DNA of 44,200 nucleotides from Comamonadaceae bacterium. Lineage in GTDB: Bacteria > Pseudomonadota > Gammaproteobacteria > Burkholderiales > Burkholderiaceae. Each line of letters starts with the position of its first letter. Within the stretch, counting starts at the first letter, position 1. The DNA is taken from the NCBI GenBank assembly GCA_947374535.1, contig CANCCJ010000016.1, positions 1 to 44,200 on the forward strand, given 5' to 3'. The notes under the pieces were generated by a model. That model was not told the DNA's origin. It ran no database searches and saw only the letters and a list, made by a program, of their open reading frames with translations. The translations under genes were made by a program, and so were the position numbers. Below, one piece after another: positions 34,206-43,003 of this stretch.

Positions 34206-34598
34206 ATGAGTGATCCCCATCGCGCAGGCCTCTTTGCCTCCTTACGTCAAGTGACCGCGACTGCGCTAGAAATGGTGCAGGTTCGGCTTGAGTTGTTGGG
34301 CACCGAACTTGAGTTTGAAAAACAGCGATTGTTTGATGGCATTTTGATGGCCGCTGCCGCGATGGTCTTTTTTGCCGTGGGCTTGCTGCTGCTGTGTGGC
34401 TTCATCATCTTGCTGTTCTGGGAAGGCTACAGGCTCGCAGCCATGGCTTCACTCTGCGTGCTGTTCTTAGGACTTGGGGGTGTTTTATTCATTCATTCAC
34501 GCAGGTGTTTGAAGAGCCCTTTTGGAATGTTCTATGCCAGCGCGACAGAGCTTCAAAACGACCGTCGCCACATGCAACCGAGTGATCGCCGTGAATAA
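34206..34598 (+). CDS. YqjE-like membrane protein (phage holin superfamily 3_6)
   Basis: This 130-residue protein has an amphipathic N-terminus (LFASLRQVTATALEMVQVRLELLG), a strongly conserved-looking ELEFEKQRL segment, and two transmembrane helices at about 46-70 and 78-98. This matches the YqjE group, named after holins but usually chromosomal and not lytic. It lies 12 bases after the DUF883 gene with a GAGGA site, and overlaps the next gene. Confidence 0.84.
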   Translation: MSDPHRAGLFASLRQVTATALEMVQVRLELLGTELEFEKQRLFDGILMAAAAMVFFAVGLLLLCGFIILLFWEGYRLAAMASLCVLFLGLGGVLFIHSRRCLKSPFGMFYASATELQNDRRHMQPSDRRE

Positions 34599-34866
34599 CT
34601 GCGATTTACTGTCGCGTCAACAGCGTCTGCTGATGCGAAGTGCGCAGTTACGCGCATCGCTGAGTCAAGACTTGCAGGTGATTCAAACACCTTTGAATTT
34701 GGTGGACAGTGCAAAGGCGGCCACACATTGGTTAGCCGAGCACCCCATTTATCCCAGCATTGCGTTGGGCGCCTTGGTGTTGCTCAAACCACGTCGTGCC
34801 TTGGCGTGGGGCCGACGACTGTGGGGCGGGTGGCTCACGGTGCGGCGTGTGCGTGAGTGGTTGTAG
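34591..34866 (+). CDS. YqjK-like small protein
   Basis: This 91-residue protein, if translation begins at GTG 34591, has an Arg/Gln-rich helix (LLSRQQRLLMRSAQLRASL) and one hydrophobic segment (IYPSIALGALVLL) ending in a very basic tail. This resembles YqjK, the third member of yqjDEK-type operons. It overlaps the yqjE-like stop by 8 bases. GTG 34582 is an alternative start; a longer reading from ATG 34522 would overlap yqjE by 77 bases and is unlikely. Confidence 0.72.
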   Translation: MNNCDLLSRQQRLLMRSAQLRASLSQDLQVIQTPLNLVDSAKAATHWLAEHPIYPSIALGALVLLKPRRALAWGRRLWGGWLTVRRVREWL

Positions 34867-34903
34867 CTGGCAAAATCAACGCTTACTCAGACAAAGCCTT
34901 GCT

Positions 34904-35980
34904 ATGAATTCCTCGCTCTCCCCCGCACTCTCATCTTCCCCTCGTCTCACCAGTTTGTCGCATGGCGGCGGCTGCGGCTGCAAGATCGCGCCAGGGGTGT
35001 TGAGCGAAATTCTCAAAAGCACCAGCGCCATGCCCATCCCGCCGCAGCTGCTGGTGGGCATTGAAACCGCTGACGATGCCGCGGTGTACCAGCTCAACGA
35101 CGAACAAGCGCTGATTGCCACCACCGACTTCTTCATGCCCATCGTGGATGACCCGTTTGACTTTGGCCGCATCGCCGCCACCAACGCCATCAGCGATGTG
35201 TACGCCATGGGCGGCACGCCCATCATGGCCTTGGCGCTGGTGGGCATGCCCATCAACGTGTTGTCGCCCGAGACGATTGGCAAAATTTTGGATGGCGGCC
35301 AAAGCGTGTGTCGCGAAGCGGGCATTCCCATTGCGGGTGGCCACACCATTGATTCGGTCGAGCCCATTTACGGTTTGGTCGTTCTCGGCCTCGTACACCC
35401 CAAGCGCATCAAACGCAATGCTGACGCCCGCGTGGGCGACCGTTTGATTTTGGGAAAGCCACTGGGTGTGGGCGTGCTGTCGGCTGCGCTCAAAAAAAAT
35501 GCGCTCAGTCCCGAGGGCTACGAACAAATGATTGCCAACACCACCCAACTCAATACACCGGGTGCTGAACTGTCGGCCTTGGCGGGCGTGCACGCGATGA
35601 CTGACGTGACGGGTTTTGGCTTGGCTGGCCACGCACTCGAGATGGCACGCGGCAGCAAAACCACCGTGCAACTGAACATGCGCCAAGTGCCTTTGTTGCA
35701 CGGCGTGCGCGAACTGGCAGAGCAAGGCATGCTCACGGGCGCATCGGGCCGCAACTGGTCGGCCTACGGCGATGAGATTGAACTCGCTGCCTCGCTGGAT
35801 GCGATTGACCAAGCCTTGCTGAGCGACCCCCAAACCAGCGGCGGCTTGCTGGTGGCGTGTGCGCCTGAGTCGGTGGACGAAGTGCTGACGGTGTTCCACA
35901 AACACGGTTTTGCAGCAGCCACTGAAGTGGGTGTCATCACGGCGGCTTCGACTGACGGCATCAAGCTTCACGTTCGCTGA
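34904..35980 (+). CDS. selD: Selenide, water dikinase (selenophosphate synthase)
   Basis: This 358-residue enzyme would make selenophosphate from selenide and ATP. The active-site motif SHGGGCGCKI is visible, with catalytic Cys24 (not selenocysteine) and Lys27. It is followed by ADDAAVY, FFMPIVDDPFDFGRIAA, IAGGHTID and TDVTGFGLAGHALEM, the usual ATP and metal motifs. ATG 34904 gives the normal length; a reading from 34760 would run through the yqjK-like gene. No selA, selB, selU or tRNA-Sec is in the window, so whether it serves selenocysteine or selenouridine is unknown. Confidence 0.95.
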   Translation: MNSSLSPALSSSPRLTSLSHGGGCGCKIAPGVLSEILKSTSAMPIPPQLLVGIETADDAAVYQLNDEQALIATTDFFMPIVDDPFDFGRIAATNAISDVYAMGGTPIMALALVGMPINVLSPETIGKILDGGQSVCREAGIPIAGGHTIDSVEPIYGLVVLGLVHPKRIKRNADARVGDRLILGKPLGVGVLSAALKKNALSPEGYEQMIANTTQLNTPGAELSALAGVHAMTDVTGFGLAGHALEMARGSKTTVQLNMRQVPLLHGVRELAEQGMLTGASGRNWSAYGDEIELAASLDAIDQALLSDPQTSGGLLVACAPESVDEVLTVFHKHGFAAATEVGVITAASTDGIKLHVR

Positions 35981-36036
35981 GCCAAGCTGTTCGCCTACAC
36001 AAATTTATACTGCCCCCTTTGAAAGAAACTTTCGCT

Positions 36037-36378
36037 ATGTCCACAATTCCAGCCTGCCCCCAATGCGCCCAAGAAAACACCTACCAAGACGCTGACAACT
36101 ACGTCTGTGCTGACTGCGCGCACGAGTGGCCCATGGTGGCAGTTGCAACGGCTGACGACGAAGACGACGCGGTGGTGAAAGACGCCAACGGCACGGTGTT
36201 GAAAGACGGCGATGCGGTGGTGCTGATCAAAGACCTGAAGGTCAAGGGCTCATCCACCACGCTCAAGATGGGCACCAAGGTGAAAAGCATTCGCTTGGTG
36301 GGCGGCGACCACGAAGTGGACTGCAAGATGGATGTGGGCAACTACATGTTGAAGGCTTGCTTCTTACGCAAAGCCTAA
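36037..36378 (+). CDS. yjdM: YjdM/PhnA-like zinc-ribbon protein
   Basis: This 113-residue protein has a zinc ribbon (CPQCAQEN and CADCAHEW, two CxxC knuckles) at 6-30, then the small SH3-like PhnA domain (VKDANGTVLKDGDAVVLIKDLKVKGSSTTLKMGTKV in adjoining segments). The family was once called alkylphosphonate uptake protein, but its role is not settled. ATG 36037 is preferred to a reading from 36019. A GAAAG-AAA-CTTTC inverted repeat (36021-36033) sits just before it. Confidence 0.88.
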   Translation: MSTIPACPQCAQENTYQDADNYVCADCAHEWPMVAVATADDEDDAVVKDANGTVLKDGDAVVLIKDLKVKGSSTTLKMGTKVKSIRLVGGDHEVDCKMDVGNYMLKACFLRKA

Positions 36379-36392
36379 AACGCGCCCAGCGC

Positions 36393-36782
36393 TTAGCGCA
36401 CGCGACCTCGGTTCGATTTGATCGCCGAGGTCTTTTTTTTGCTGTCCAAGCGGCGCAGCCGAGACGCGTAAGTAGGTTGGGTCGCTTTACGCCGTTTGGG
36501 TGGCTTGGCGACGCTTTGCACCAAGTCCAGCAAACGCGCAAAGGCCTCGATGCGGTTCATGTCTTGGCTACGGTGCTCTTGCGATTTGATGACCACCACG
36601 CCCTCGTTGGTGATGCGTTGGTCTGACAAACACAGCAAACGTTCTTTCACATCGTCTGGCAAGGAAGACGCCATGACATCAAAACGCAAATGAATGGCAC
36701 TCGAGACTTTGTTGACGTTTTGCCCGCCCGCGCCTTGGGCGCGAATAGCCGTCACCTCAACTTCAGACTCTTTGATGCGCAT
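36393..36782 (-). CDS. arfB: ArfB (YaeJ) ribosome-rescue peptidyl-tRNA hydrolase
   Basis: This 129-residue protein has the release-factor GGQ motif in RAQGAGGQNVNKVSSAIHLRF (the Gly-Gly-Gln is residues 19-21) and a long basic tail from about 90 on (KPPKRRKATQPTY, SKKKTSAIKSNRGR). This is the arrangement by which ArfB enters the empty mRNA channel of stalled ribosomes and hydrolyses peptidyl-tRNA. Length fits. It is the last gene of the minus-strand catabolic run, starting 5 bases after the AEC transporter gene. Confidence 0.93.
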   Translation of the reverse strand: MRIKESEVEVTAIRAQGAGGQNVNKVSSAIHLRFDVMASSLPDDVKERLLCLSDQRITNEGVVVIKSQEHRSQDMNRIEAFARLLDLVQSVAKPPKRRKATQPTYASRLRRLDSKKKTSAIKSNRGRVR

Positions 36783-36787
36783 GACGC

Positions 36788-37738
36788 TCAGACGTGCCAG
36801 CCTGGCGTCTCACCCATGGCCCACAGAATTAAGCTGATGGTGAAGAACGAGGCGACGGTGGTGACCAACAAAGCGGCAGCACAAAAACCTTCTTGTCCGT
36901 GACGCTGTGCCAGCAGAGGGTAAGTGCCCAGCATGGGCATACCCGCCAGCAACACCGCTGAAATTTTGAGGCTAGAGGCCATGGGCCCAACCAAGAGCAA
37001 CATCGTGCCAACAGCCAAGGGGTGTACCACCAATTTACCCAACGCAATCCAACGGACTTCTTGAATCAAACCGACGACCCGCATGCCCACCAAGGAGCCG
37101 CCATTCACAAACAAAGCAATCGCAGCGGTGGCTGCGGCAAACATATTGACCGTTTTGGACAGCACCTCGGGCAAATGCAAGTCGAGCATAGAGAACACAA
37201 AGCCCAACACAATGGCTTGCATCATGGGCAGCTTGGTCATGCGCTTCAAACTTTGAATCACGGTGTGCTGCCAAGACACATGCTCGGCCTCGCCGCTTTC
37301 GGCAATCGCGAGGGCCAATGGAATCGTCAACAAGTTTTCGATCAACACAGTCAACGCCAAGCCGACACCTGCAACAGGCCCTAAAAACTGCAGCAAGATG
37401 GGATAGCCCACGTAGCCGCTGTTCGAGCAGCTCACGCCCATCGCCACCATGCCGCTCTCGGTCAGTGATTTTTTGCGCCACCCCCGCCACACACCAAAGC
37501 CCACGGCAAATGAAAACAGCGACCCCACGCCATAAGCCACAAGGTAACTCGGGTTCAAAACTTCAGAGAAATTACGCTGCGACAGCGCGTTGAACAGCAT
37601 GGCTGGCAATGCAAAGTTCAACACGAAGCGGCCCAGCACTTGACCGTCAACTTTGCTGAACATGCCACGGCGCGTGGCCATAAAGCCCAAGCCAATGGAC
37701 AAATAAATAGGCCCGGTGATGGTGAGGATGTTGAGCAT
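36788..37738 (-). CDS. AEC-family membrane transporter
   Basis: This 316-residue protein has about ten transmembrane helices in two halves and an N-terminal ITGPIYLSIGLGFMATRRGMF, typical of the auxin efflux carrier family. Polar segments such as SCSNSGYVGYPIL lie at the usual broken-helix position of the first half. Bacterial AEC members carry malate, malonate and other carboxylates, among other substrates. It starts 12 bases after the TctC-like gene, so a carboxylate substrate is a fair guess. Confidence 0.88.
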   Translation of the reverse strand: MLNILTITGPIYLSIGLGFMATRRGMFSKVDGQVLGRFVLNFALPAMLFNALSQRNFSEVLNPSYLVAYGVGSLFSFAVGFGVWRGWRKKSLTESGMVAMGVSCSNSGYVGYPILLQFLGPVAGVGLALTVLIENLLTIPLALAIAESGEAEHVSWQHTVIQSLKRMTKLPMMQAIVLGFVFSMLDLHLPEVLSKTVNMFAAATAAIALFVNGGSLVGMRVVGLIQEVRWIALGKLVVHPLAVGTMLLLVGPMASSLKISAVLLAGMPMLGTYPLLAQRHGQEGFCAAALLVTTVASFFTISLILWAMGETPGWHV

Positions 37739-37750
37739 CTGGGGGGTGGC

Positions 37751-38737
37751 TTATTGTTTTTGAATGCCAGCGCGTTGCATCACATCGCTCCAACGTTTGA
37801 TCTCGGTTTGCAACCAATCATGCGCCTGCGCCACGGTGCTGGAGTGTGGCTCGACATTCAAGTCCAGCAGCTTTTGGCGCACGGCGGGGTTTTGCAAAGC
37901 AAGATTCACTTCTTTGTTCAAGCGGTCCACCACGGCTTGGGGTGTTTTGGCAGGCACTGCCAATCCGTTCCAAGAAGTTGACACCAAATTGGGCACGCCG
38001 CCCTCTTTAGCCGTCGGCACTTGCGGCAAAGCCATGTTGCGTTTGGTGCCCGTCACAGCCAAAGCGCGCAAAGCACCGCCTTTGATTTGAGGAAGCACAG
38101 GGCTGAGCACCTCAACGGCCACATCAATTTGCCCGCCACGCAAAGCGGTCATCACGGCGGGTGTGCCATTGAAGGGCACCACCTGTGCATCCATGCCAGA
38201 CGCTGACTTGAACAGCTCAGCCGTCAAATGCTGGGTGCTACCAATGTTGATGCTGCCAATATTGAGCTTGCCTGGATTGGCCTTGGCCCATGCCAACAAC
38301 TCAGGCAGTGTTTGAAAACGCGAGTCCGCGCTGGTGACGATGGCCAAATCAAACGTGCCCATCAACGAGACAGGCGTGAAGTCTTTCACAGGATCGAAGG
38401 GCAACGACTTGAACAGGCCTGCGCTGACCGCGTTGGCATTGGACATGAGCAGCACGGTGTAGCCATCGGGATCGGACTTGGCCACCATTTCAGCCGCCAC
38501 AATGCCGCCCGCGCCTGGCCGGTTGTCAATGACCACTGCCTGCCCCAAACCTTCGGACATTTTTTGCGCGACTGTGCGCGCCGTGAGGTCTGCCACACCG
38601 CCAGCACCAAAGGGCACAACGATGCGCAAAGGTTTATTGGGATAAGACTGCGCATGCACAGCCATAACCGAAAAAGCGCAAAAACTCGTCGCAGCCAAGG
38701 CCACCCAACGGGACAGAAAAAACCGACGCACTTGCAT
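37751..38737 (-). CDS. TctC/Bug-family periplasmic solute-binding receptor
   Basis: This 328-residue receptor has a signal peptide ending VMAVHA/QSYP. Then follows the Bug signature KPLRIVVPFGAGGVADLTARTVA in adjoining parts, GQAVVIDNRPGAGGIVAAEMVAKSDPDGYT, and the C-terminal LNKEVNLALQNP. The family binds carboxylates such as citrate, adipate or terephthalate; Burkholderiales carry many copies. ATG 38737 has a GGAG site and a good signal peptide. No tctA or tctB follows, so it may serve a distant TctAB pair or the adjacent AEC carrier. Confidence 0.92.
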   Translation of the reverse strand: MQVRRFFLSRWVALAATSFCAFSVMAVHAQSYPNKPLRIVVPFGAGGVADLTARTVAQKMSEGLGQAVVIDNRPGAGGIVAAEMVAKSDPDGYTVLLMSNANAVSAGLFKSLPFDPVKDFTPVSLMGTFDLAIVTSADSRFQTLPELLAWAKANPGKLNIGSINIGSTQHLTAELFKSASGMDAQVVPFNGTPAVMTALRGGQIDVAVEVLSPVLPQIKGGALRALAVTGTKRNMALPQVPTAKEGGVPNLVSTSWNGLAVPAKTPQAVVDRLNKEVNLALQNPAVRQKLLDLNVEPHSSTVAQAHDWLQTEIKRWSDVMQRAGIQKQ

Positions 38738-38783
38738 GACACATCTCCAACAACGTAAGGAATGTGTCAATTATCCTTGAGCG

Positions 38784-39986
38784 TCACACGCGCTCAAGAA
38801 TCAGCGCAATCCCCTGCCCCACACCAATGCACATGGTGCACAGCGCATAACGCCCCGCCGTGGCCTGCAAGCGGTTCACGGCGGTCGTGGCCAAGCGCGC
38901 GCCCGAAGCGCCTAGGGGGTGGCCCAACGCAATCGCACCACCCCAGGCGTTCACGCGTGGGTCATCGTCTTGCAAACCCAAGGCGCGCATGACCGCCAAG
39001 CCTTGCGCGGCAAAGGCTTCGTTGAGTTCGATCACATCCATTTGCGCGAGGCTGAGTCCGGTTTGAGCCAGCACTTTTTGCGTGGCTGGCAAAGGGCCCA
39101 TGCCCATGATGCGTGGGGGGACGCCTGCGGTCGCCATGCCCACGACCCGCGCTTTTGGCGTCAAGCCATTCTTGGCAGCGCTGACTTCGCTGGCCAAAAG
39201 CAAGGCACACGCGCCATCGTTCACGCCGCTGGCGTTACCGGCGGTAACCGTGCCGTCGGGCCGCACGATGGGTTTGAGTTTGGCCAAGGCTTCTAAGCTA
39301 GTCGCGCGTGGATGTTCGTCGCTGCTCACCACGATTGGCTCACCCTTTTTTTGCGCTATGTGCACAGGTGTGATCTCGCGCGACAAGTGCCCCGCTAGCT
39401 GTGCGGCCACAGCGCGCAGTTGGCTATTCATTGCCATTAGATCTTGGGCTTCACGCGCGATGTTGAATTGCATCGCCACGTTCTCAGCCGTCTCTGGCAT
39501 GGAATCCACACCGTATTTTTCTTTCATCAGCTTGTTGATGAAACGCCAGCCGATGGTGGTGTCGTACACCGCGTTGTTGCGGCTGAAGGCGCTCTCGGCC
39601 TTGGGCATCACAAAGGGGGCCCGGCTCATGCTCTCCACCCCTCCCGCAATCATCAGTTGCGCTTCGCCAGATTTGATGGCGCGTGCTGCGGTGCCCACCG
39701 CATCCAGCCCCGAACCACACAAGCGGTTGAGGGTCGCGCCCGGCACTTCGATGGGCAAACCCGCCAACAAGCTGGCCATGCGTGCCACGTTGCGGTTGTC
39801 TTCACCCGCTTGGTTGGCGCAGCCGTAAAGCACGTCGCTGACTTGAGTCCAATCCACATTTGGATTGCGCGCCACCAAGGCTTGGATGGGGATGGCACCT
39901 AAATCATCCGTGCGCACAGAAGACAAAGCGCCGCCGTAGCGACCAATGGGGGTGCGAATGGCGTCGCAAATGAAGGCGTGGGTCAT
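38784..39986 (-). CDS. pcaF: PcaF-like thiolase (3-oxoadipyl-CoA thiolase / acetyl-CoA acyltransferase)
   Basis: This 400-residue thiolase splits a 3-oxoacyl-CoA with CoA. Catalytic residues are visible: Cys in NRLCGSGLDAV, His in GHPLGASGAR and the second Cys in CTMCIGVGQG. The N-terminus FICDAIRTPIGRYGGALSSVR and the MPKAESAF segment are those of PcaF/PaaJ-type enzymes of the beta-ketoadipate pathway. ATG 39986 starts 10 bases after gcdH; the reading from 40016 would overlap it. A neighbouring glutaryl-CoA dehydrogenase makes a dicarboxyl-CoA substrate likely. A general beta-oxidation thiolase is the alternative. Confidence 0.88.
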   Translation of the reverse strand: MTHAFICDAIRTPIGRYGGALSSVRTDDLGAIPIQALVARNPNVDWTQVSDVLYGCANQAGEDNRNVARMASLLAGLPIEVPGATLNRLCGSGLDAVGTAARAIKSGEAQLMIAGGVESMSRAPFVMPKAESAFSRNNAVYDTTIGWRFINKLMKEKYGVDSMPETAENVAMQFNIAREAQDLMAMNSQLRAVAAQLAGHLSREITPVHIAQKKGEPIVVSSDEHPRATSLEALAKLKPIVRPDGTVTAGNASGVNDGACALLLASEVSAAKNGLTPKARVVGMATAGVPPRIMGMGPLPATQKVLAQTGLSLAQMDVIELNEAFAAQGLAVMRALGLQDDDPRVNAWGGAIALGHPLGASGARLATTAVNRLQATAGRYALCTMCIGVGQGIALILERV

Positions 39987-39996
39987 GGCGCTTCGC

Positions 39997-41184
39997 TCAA
40001 TTGCTGAACGCGGCAATGCCCGTGATGGCGCGACCCAAGATCAAAGCATGCACATCATGCGTGCCTTCGTAAGTGTTGACCACTTCCAAGTTCACCAAAT
40101 GGCGGGCTACGCCAAACTCATCTGAGATGCCGTTGCCGCCCATCATGTCGCGTGCCATGCGTGCAATGTCCAAGGATTTGCCGCAGCTGTTGCGTTTGAG
40201 GATGGAGGTGAGGTCGACCGAGGCAATGCCCTCATCTTTCATGCGGCCCAAACGCAAGCAGCCTTGCAGGCCCAAAGATATCTCGGTCATCATGTCGGCC
40301 AACTTCTTTTGAATCAATTGGTTCGCGGCCAATGGGCGACCAAACTGTTGACGGTCCATCACATATTGGCGCGCGCGGTGGAAGCAGTCCTCTGCCGCAC
40401 CCAAGGCACCCCAAGCGATGCCGTAACGCGCGCTGTTCAAACAGGTGAACGGGCCTTTGAGGCCTCGCACATCGGGGAAGGCGTTTTCTTCTGGCACAAA
40501 CACCTCGTCCATCACAATTTCGCCGGTGATGGAGGCACGCAAGCCCACTTTGCCGTGCACGGCGGGAGCGCTCAGGCCCTTCCAGCCTTTTTCCAAAATG
40601 AAGCCGCGAATGGCACCCCCATCGTCTTTGGCCCACACCACAAACACATCAGCAATGGGGCTGTTGGTGATCCACATTTTTGAGCCAGACAGCGCGTAAC
40701 CGCCCGCTACTTTCTTGGCGCGGGTGATCATGCTGCCAGGGTCGGAGCCATAGTTGGGTTCGGTCAAACCAAAGCAACCAATCCACTCGCCGGTGGCGAG
40801 CTTGGGCAAGTATTTTTGCTTTTGCGCTTCGCTGCCGAACTCATAAATTGGCACCATCACCAAGGACGATTGCACGCTCATCATGGAGCGATAGCCCGAG
40901 TCCACACGCTCAACTTCGCGGGCGACCAAGCCGTAGCACACGTAGTTCAAACCCGCGCCGCCGTAGGCTTCGGGGATGGTGGAGCCCAACAAACCCAACT
41001 CACCCATTTCGCGAAAGATGGAAGCATCGGTTTTTTCATGACGAAAAGCCTCCAATACGCGAGGGGCCAATCGCTCTTGGCAATAGGCGGCAGCAGCGTC
41101 TTTGACTTGACGTTCGTCGTCGGTCAATTGCTGCTCAAGCAAAAACGGGTCATCCCAGTGAAATTGGGTAGCAGATGTGGCCAT
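39997..41184 (-). CDS. gcdH: Glutaryl-CoA dehydrogenase
   Basis: This 395-residue flavoenzyme would convert glutaryl-CoA to crotonyl-CoA and CO2. The acyl-CoA dehydrogenase fold is complete ([44 protein letters not shown]). GcdH-specific segments are [24 protein letters not shown] and [19 protein letters not shown], where the Glu is the catalytic base. An AGGAG ribosome site precedes ATG 41184. It follows another acyl-CoA dehydrogenase by 33 bases and precedes pcaF by 10. Confidence 0.93.
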   Translation of the reverse strand: MATSATQFHWDDPFLLEQQLTDDERQVKDAAAAYCQERLAPRVLEAFRHEKTDASIFREMGELGLLGSTIPEAYGGAGLNYVCYGLVAREVERVDSGYRSMMSVQSSLVMVPIYEFGSEAQKQKYLPKLATGEWIGCFGLTEPNYGSDPGSMITRAKKVAGGYALSGSKMWITNSPIADVFVVWAKDDGGAIRGFILEKGWKGLSAPAVHGKVGLRASITGEIVMDEVFVPEENAFPDVRGLKGPFTCLNSARYGIAWGALGAAEDCFHRARQYVMDRQQFGRPLAANQLIQKKLADMMTEISLGLQGCLRLGRMKDEGIASVDLTSILKRNSCGKSLDIARMARDMMGGNGISDEFGVARHLVNLEVVNTYEGTHDVHALILGRAITGIAAFSN

Positions 41185-41217
41185 GGGTGCTCCTAGAAAT
41201 GAAAAGAATGAGATGCG

Positions 41218-42381
41218 TTATGAGGCTTGGCGCAACAGTTCACGTCCAATAATAAGTTGCTGAATTTGGGTGGTGCCCTCGTAGAGTCGCAACAAGCGCA
41301 CGTCGCGGTAAAAGCGCTCGACGGGGTATTCGTTGATGTAGCCCGCACCGCCATGCACCTGCACGCCACGGTCAGCCACACGACCCACCATTTCGGTGCA
41401 GAACATCTTGGCGCATGAAGCACGCATGCTCACATCAGGATCGGTTTGCCCCACGGGCTTGGCGTCGTAGCGCGCGGCACAGTCTTGCACCATGGACCAG
41501 CCCGCGTACAACTCAGCTTGGCTGTCGGCCAACATGGCTTGCACCAACTGAAAGTCGCCGATGTGCTGACCAAACTGACGTCTTTGTTTGGCATACGCCA
41601 CAGACTCATTCAGCACACGTTGCGCCATGCCACACGCCAAGGCGGCCATGTGCAAGCGGCCTCGGTCCAACACTTTCATGGCAGTTTTAAAACCTTTGCC
41701 AGGCATGCCGCCAATGATGTTGGCGGCCGGCACGCGCACGTTGTCCAACATCACATCGCAGGTTTGGGTGCCGCGTTGGCCCATCTTTTTATCTGGCTTT
41801 CCCAGCGAAATACCGTGCAAATGTGCAGGCACGATGAAGGCCGAAATACCGCTGGCGCCCGGGCCATCCGTGCGCGCCATCAAAGTGAAGGCGCCCGCAC
41901 GCGGGGCATTGGTGATGTAGCGCTTGGTGCCGTTGAGGACATAAAAATCCCCGTCACGCACAGCGCTCGTCTTGATGGACGCAGCATCCGAACCCGCATC
42001 AGGCTCGGTGAGCGCGAACGACATGATGAGCGCACCACTGGCCACTTGGGGCAATAAATCTGCCTTTTGCTCTGGTGTGCCATCCATCAAGATGCCTTGA
42101 GAACCAATGCCCACATTGGTGCCAAACACTGAACGAAACGCCAGAGAGGTTTGCCCCAGTTCATAAGCGACTTGGCACTCTTGACTCATGGACAAACCAA
42201 TGCCGCCGTAGGCTTCAGGAATCGACAGGCCAAACAGGCCCATCTGTTTCATGTCGTCAATCAGCGCAGCGGGGACTTCGTCGTTCGCCTCAACGAAGTT
42301 TTCAGCGGGCACCAACTTTTCTTGAACAAAGCGCTGAACGGCAGCACGCAGTAATTCAAAGGATTCGAGGTCAAGGGACAT
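41218..42381 (-). CDS. Acyl-CoA dehydrogenase
   Basis: This 387-residue flavoprotein carries the family motifs SFALTEPDAGSDAAS (substrate and FAD contact), RRQFGQHIGDFQLVQAMLADS and VQVHGGAGYINEYPVER. The catalytic Glu lies in LYEGTTQIQQL. It is the first gene of the minus-strand catabolic run. Substrate length cannot be read from the sequence; the neighbouring gcdH, pcaF and TctC receptor suggest dicarboxyl-CoA or branched substrates. A homologue of DcaA-type adipyl-CoA dehydrogenase is one possibility. Confidence 0.9.
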   Translation of the reverse strand: MSLDLESFELLRAAVQRFVQEKLVPAENFVEANDEVPAALIDDMKQMGLFGLSIPEAYGGIGLSMSQECQVAYELGQTSLAFRSVFGTNVGIGSQGILMDGTPEQKADLLPQVASGALIMSFALTEPDAGSDAASIKTSAVRDGDFYVLNGTKRYITNAPRAGAFTLMARTDGPGASGISAFIVPAHLHGISLGKPDKKMGQRGTQTCDVMLDNVRVPAANIIGGMPGKGFKTAMKVLDRGRLHMAALACGMAQRVLNESVAYAKQRRQFGQHIGDFQLVQAMLADSQAELYAGWSMVQDCAARYDAKPVGQTDPDVSMRASCAKMFCTEMVGRVADRGVQVHGGAGYINEYPVERFYRDVRLLRLYEGTTQIQQLIIGRELLRQAS

Positions 42382-42505
42382 GGCGAGTCAGTCGGGTAAA
42401 GCAAAGCAATGGGCATCCTAGCAATCCCAAGCCCAAAACGCGCTCACCTGGGTGACAGGGGTCGGTACACTCTGGGGTTACTTTTTTGACCCTCAAGGAT
42501 TTGCC

Positions 42506-42856
42506 ATGAACACGACCCCTTCCGGCCTGCAATACACCGACAACGTGGTGGGCGATGGCGCGACAGCCGCCGCTGGCCAACACGTGACGGTGCACTACAC
42601 CGGCTGGCTTTATAAAGATGGCGAACAAGGCGCCAAATTCGACTCCAGCCGCGACCGCAATGCCCCGTTTGACTTCCCTCTGGGCGCTGGCATGGTTATC
42701 AAGGGCTGGGACGAAGGCGTGCAAGGCATGAAGATCGGTGGTCAACGCACCCTCATCATCCCGCCAGAACTGGGCTACGGTGCGCGCGGTGCAGGCGGCG
42801 TGATTCCAGCGAACGCCACTTTGAAATTTGACGTCGAGCTGCTCGGTCTTGAATAA
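42506..42856 (+). CDS. FKBP-type peptidyl-prolyl isomerase
   Basis: This 116-residue single-domain FKBP has [36 protein letters not shown] and [30 protein letters not shown]. All the aromatic and Gly residues of the active pocket are kept. There is no signal peptide when translation begins at ATG 42506, which has an AAGGA ribosome site, so it is cytosolic. A strong terminator follows. The start at 42452 would only add an unlikely tail. Confidence 0.92.
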   Translation: MNTTPSGLQYTDNVVGDGATAAAGQHVTVHYTGWLYKDGEQGAKFDSSRDRNAPFDFPLGAGMVIKGWDEGVQGMKIGGQRTLIIPPELGYGARGAGGVIPANATLKFDVELLGLE

Positions 42857-42886
42857 ATAGGCAGCTAGGCCCTCGGGCCGGCTTTG

Positions 42887-42911
42887 AGCGGGGCCTAGCC
42901 CCGCTTTGTTT
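42887..42911 (+). terminator. Rho-independent terminator after the FKBP gene
   Basis: A perfect 8-base GC-rich stem, AGCGGGGC-CTA-GCCCCGCT (42887-42905), is followed by TTGTTTT. It lies 31 bases after the FKBP stop and isolates that gene from the grpE heat-shock promoter. Confidence 0.85.
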
Positions 42912-42940
42912 TGCCCCGACGCTATTTTTTGCAAACCCCT

Positions 42941-42969
42941 CTTGAAAAGAGGGTTGATGGCCCCCATAT
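42941..42969 (+). promoter_or_regulatory. Heat-shock (sigma-32/RpoH) promoter of grpE-dnaK
   Basis: CTTGAAA (42941-42947) and CCCCATAT (42962-42969), 14 bases apart, match the RpoH consensus CTTGAAA-N11-16-CCCCATNT at every fixed base. The start would be near 42976, with a leader of about 28 bases. A 7-base inverted repeat, CCCTCTT-GAA-AAGAGGG (42937-42953), overlaps the -35. Confidence 0.88.
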
Positions 42970-43003
42970 CCGCTGAATCTCTTTCAAACAGGCCTTTCCA
43001 AGC

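Noticed and set aside
34206..34598. Prophage remnant, because of the holin-family membrane protein
   Set aside because: YqjE-like proteins belong to the holin superfamily by name only; it sits in a normal yqjDEK-like operon with no phage genes around.
34931..35971. 346-residue minus-strand frame, His/Gln/Ala-rich
   Set aside because: It is antisense to selD, which has an intact active site and motifs along its whole length.
42937..42953. CIRCE operator (HrcA site) at grpE
   Set aside because: The inverted repeat does not match TTAGCACTC-N9-GAGTGCTAA in sequence or spacing.
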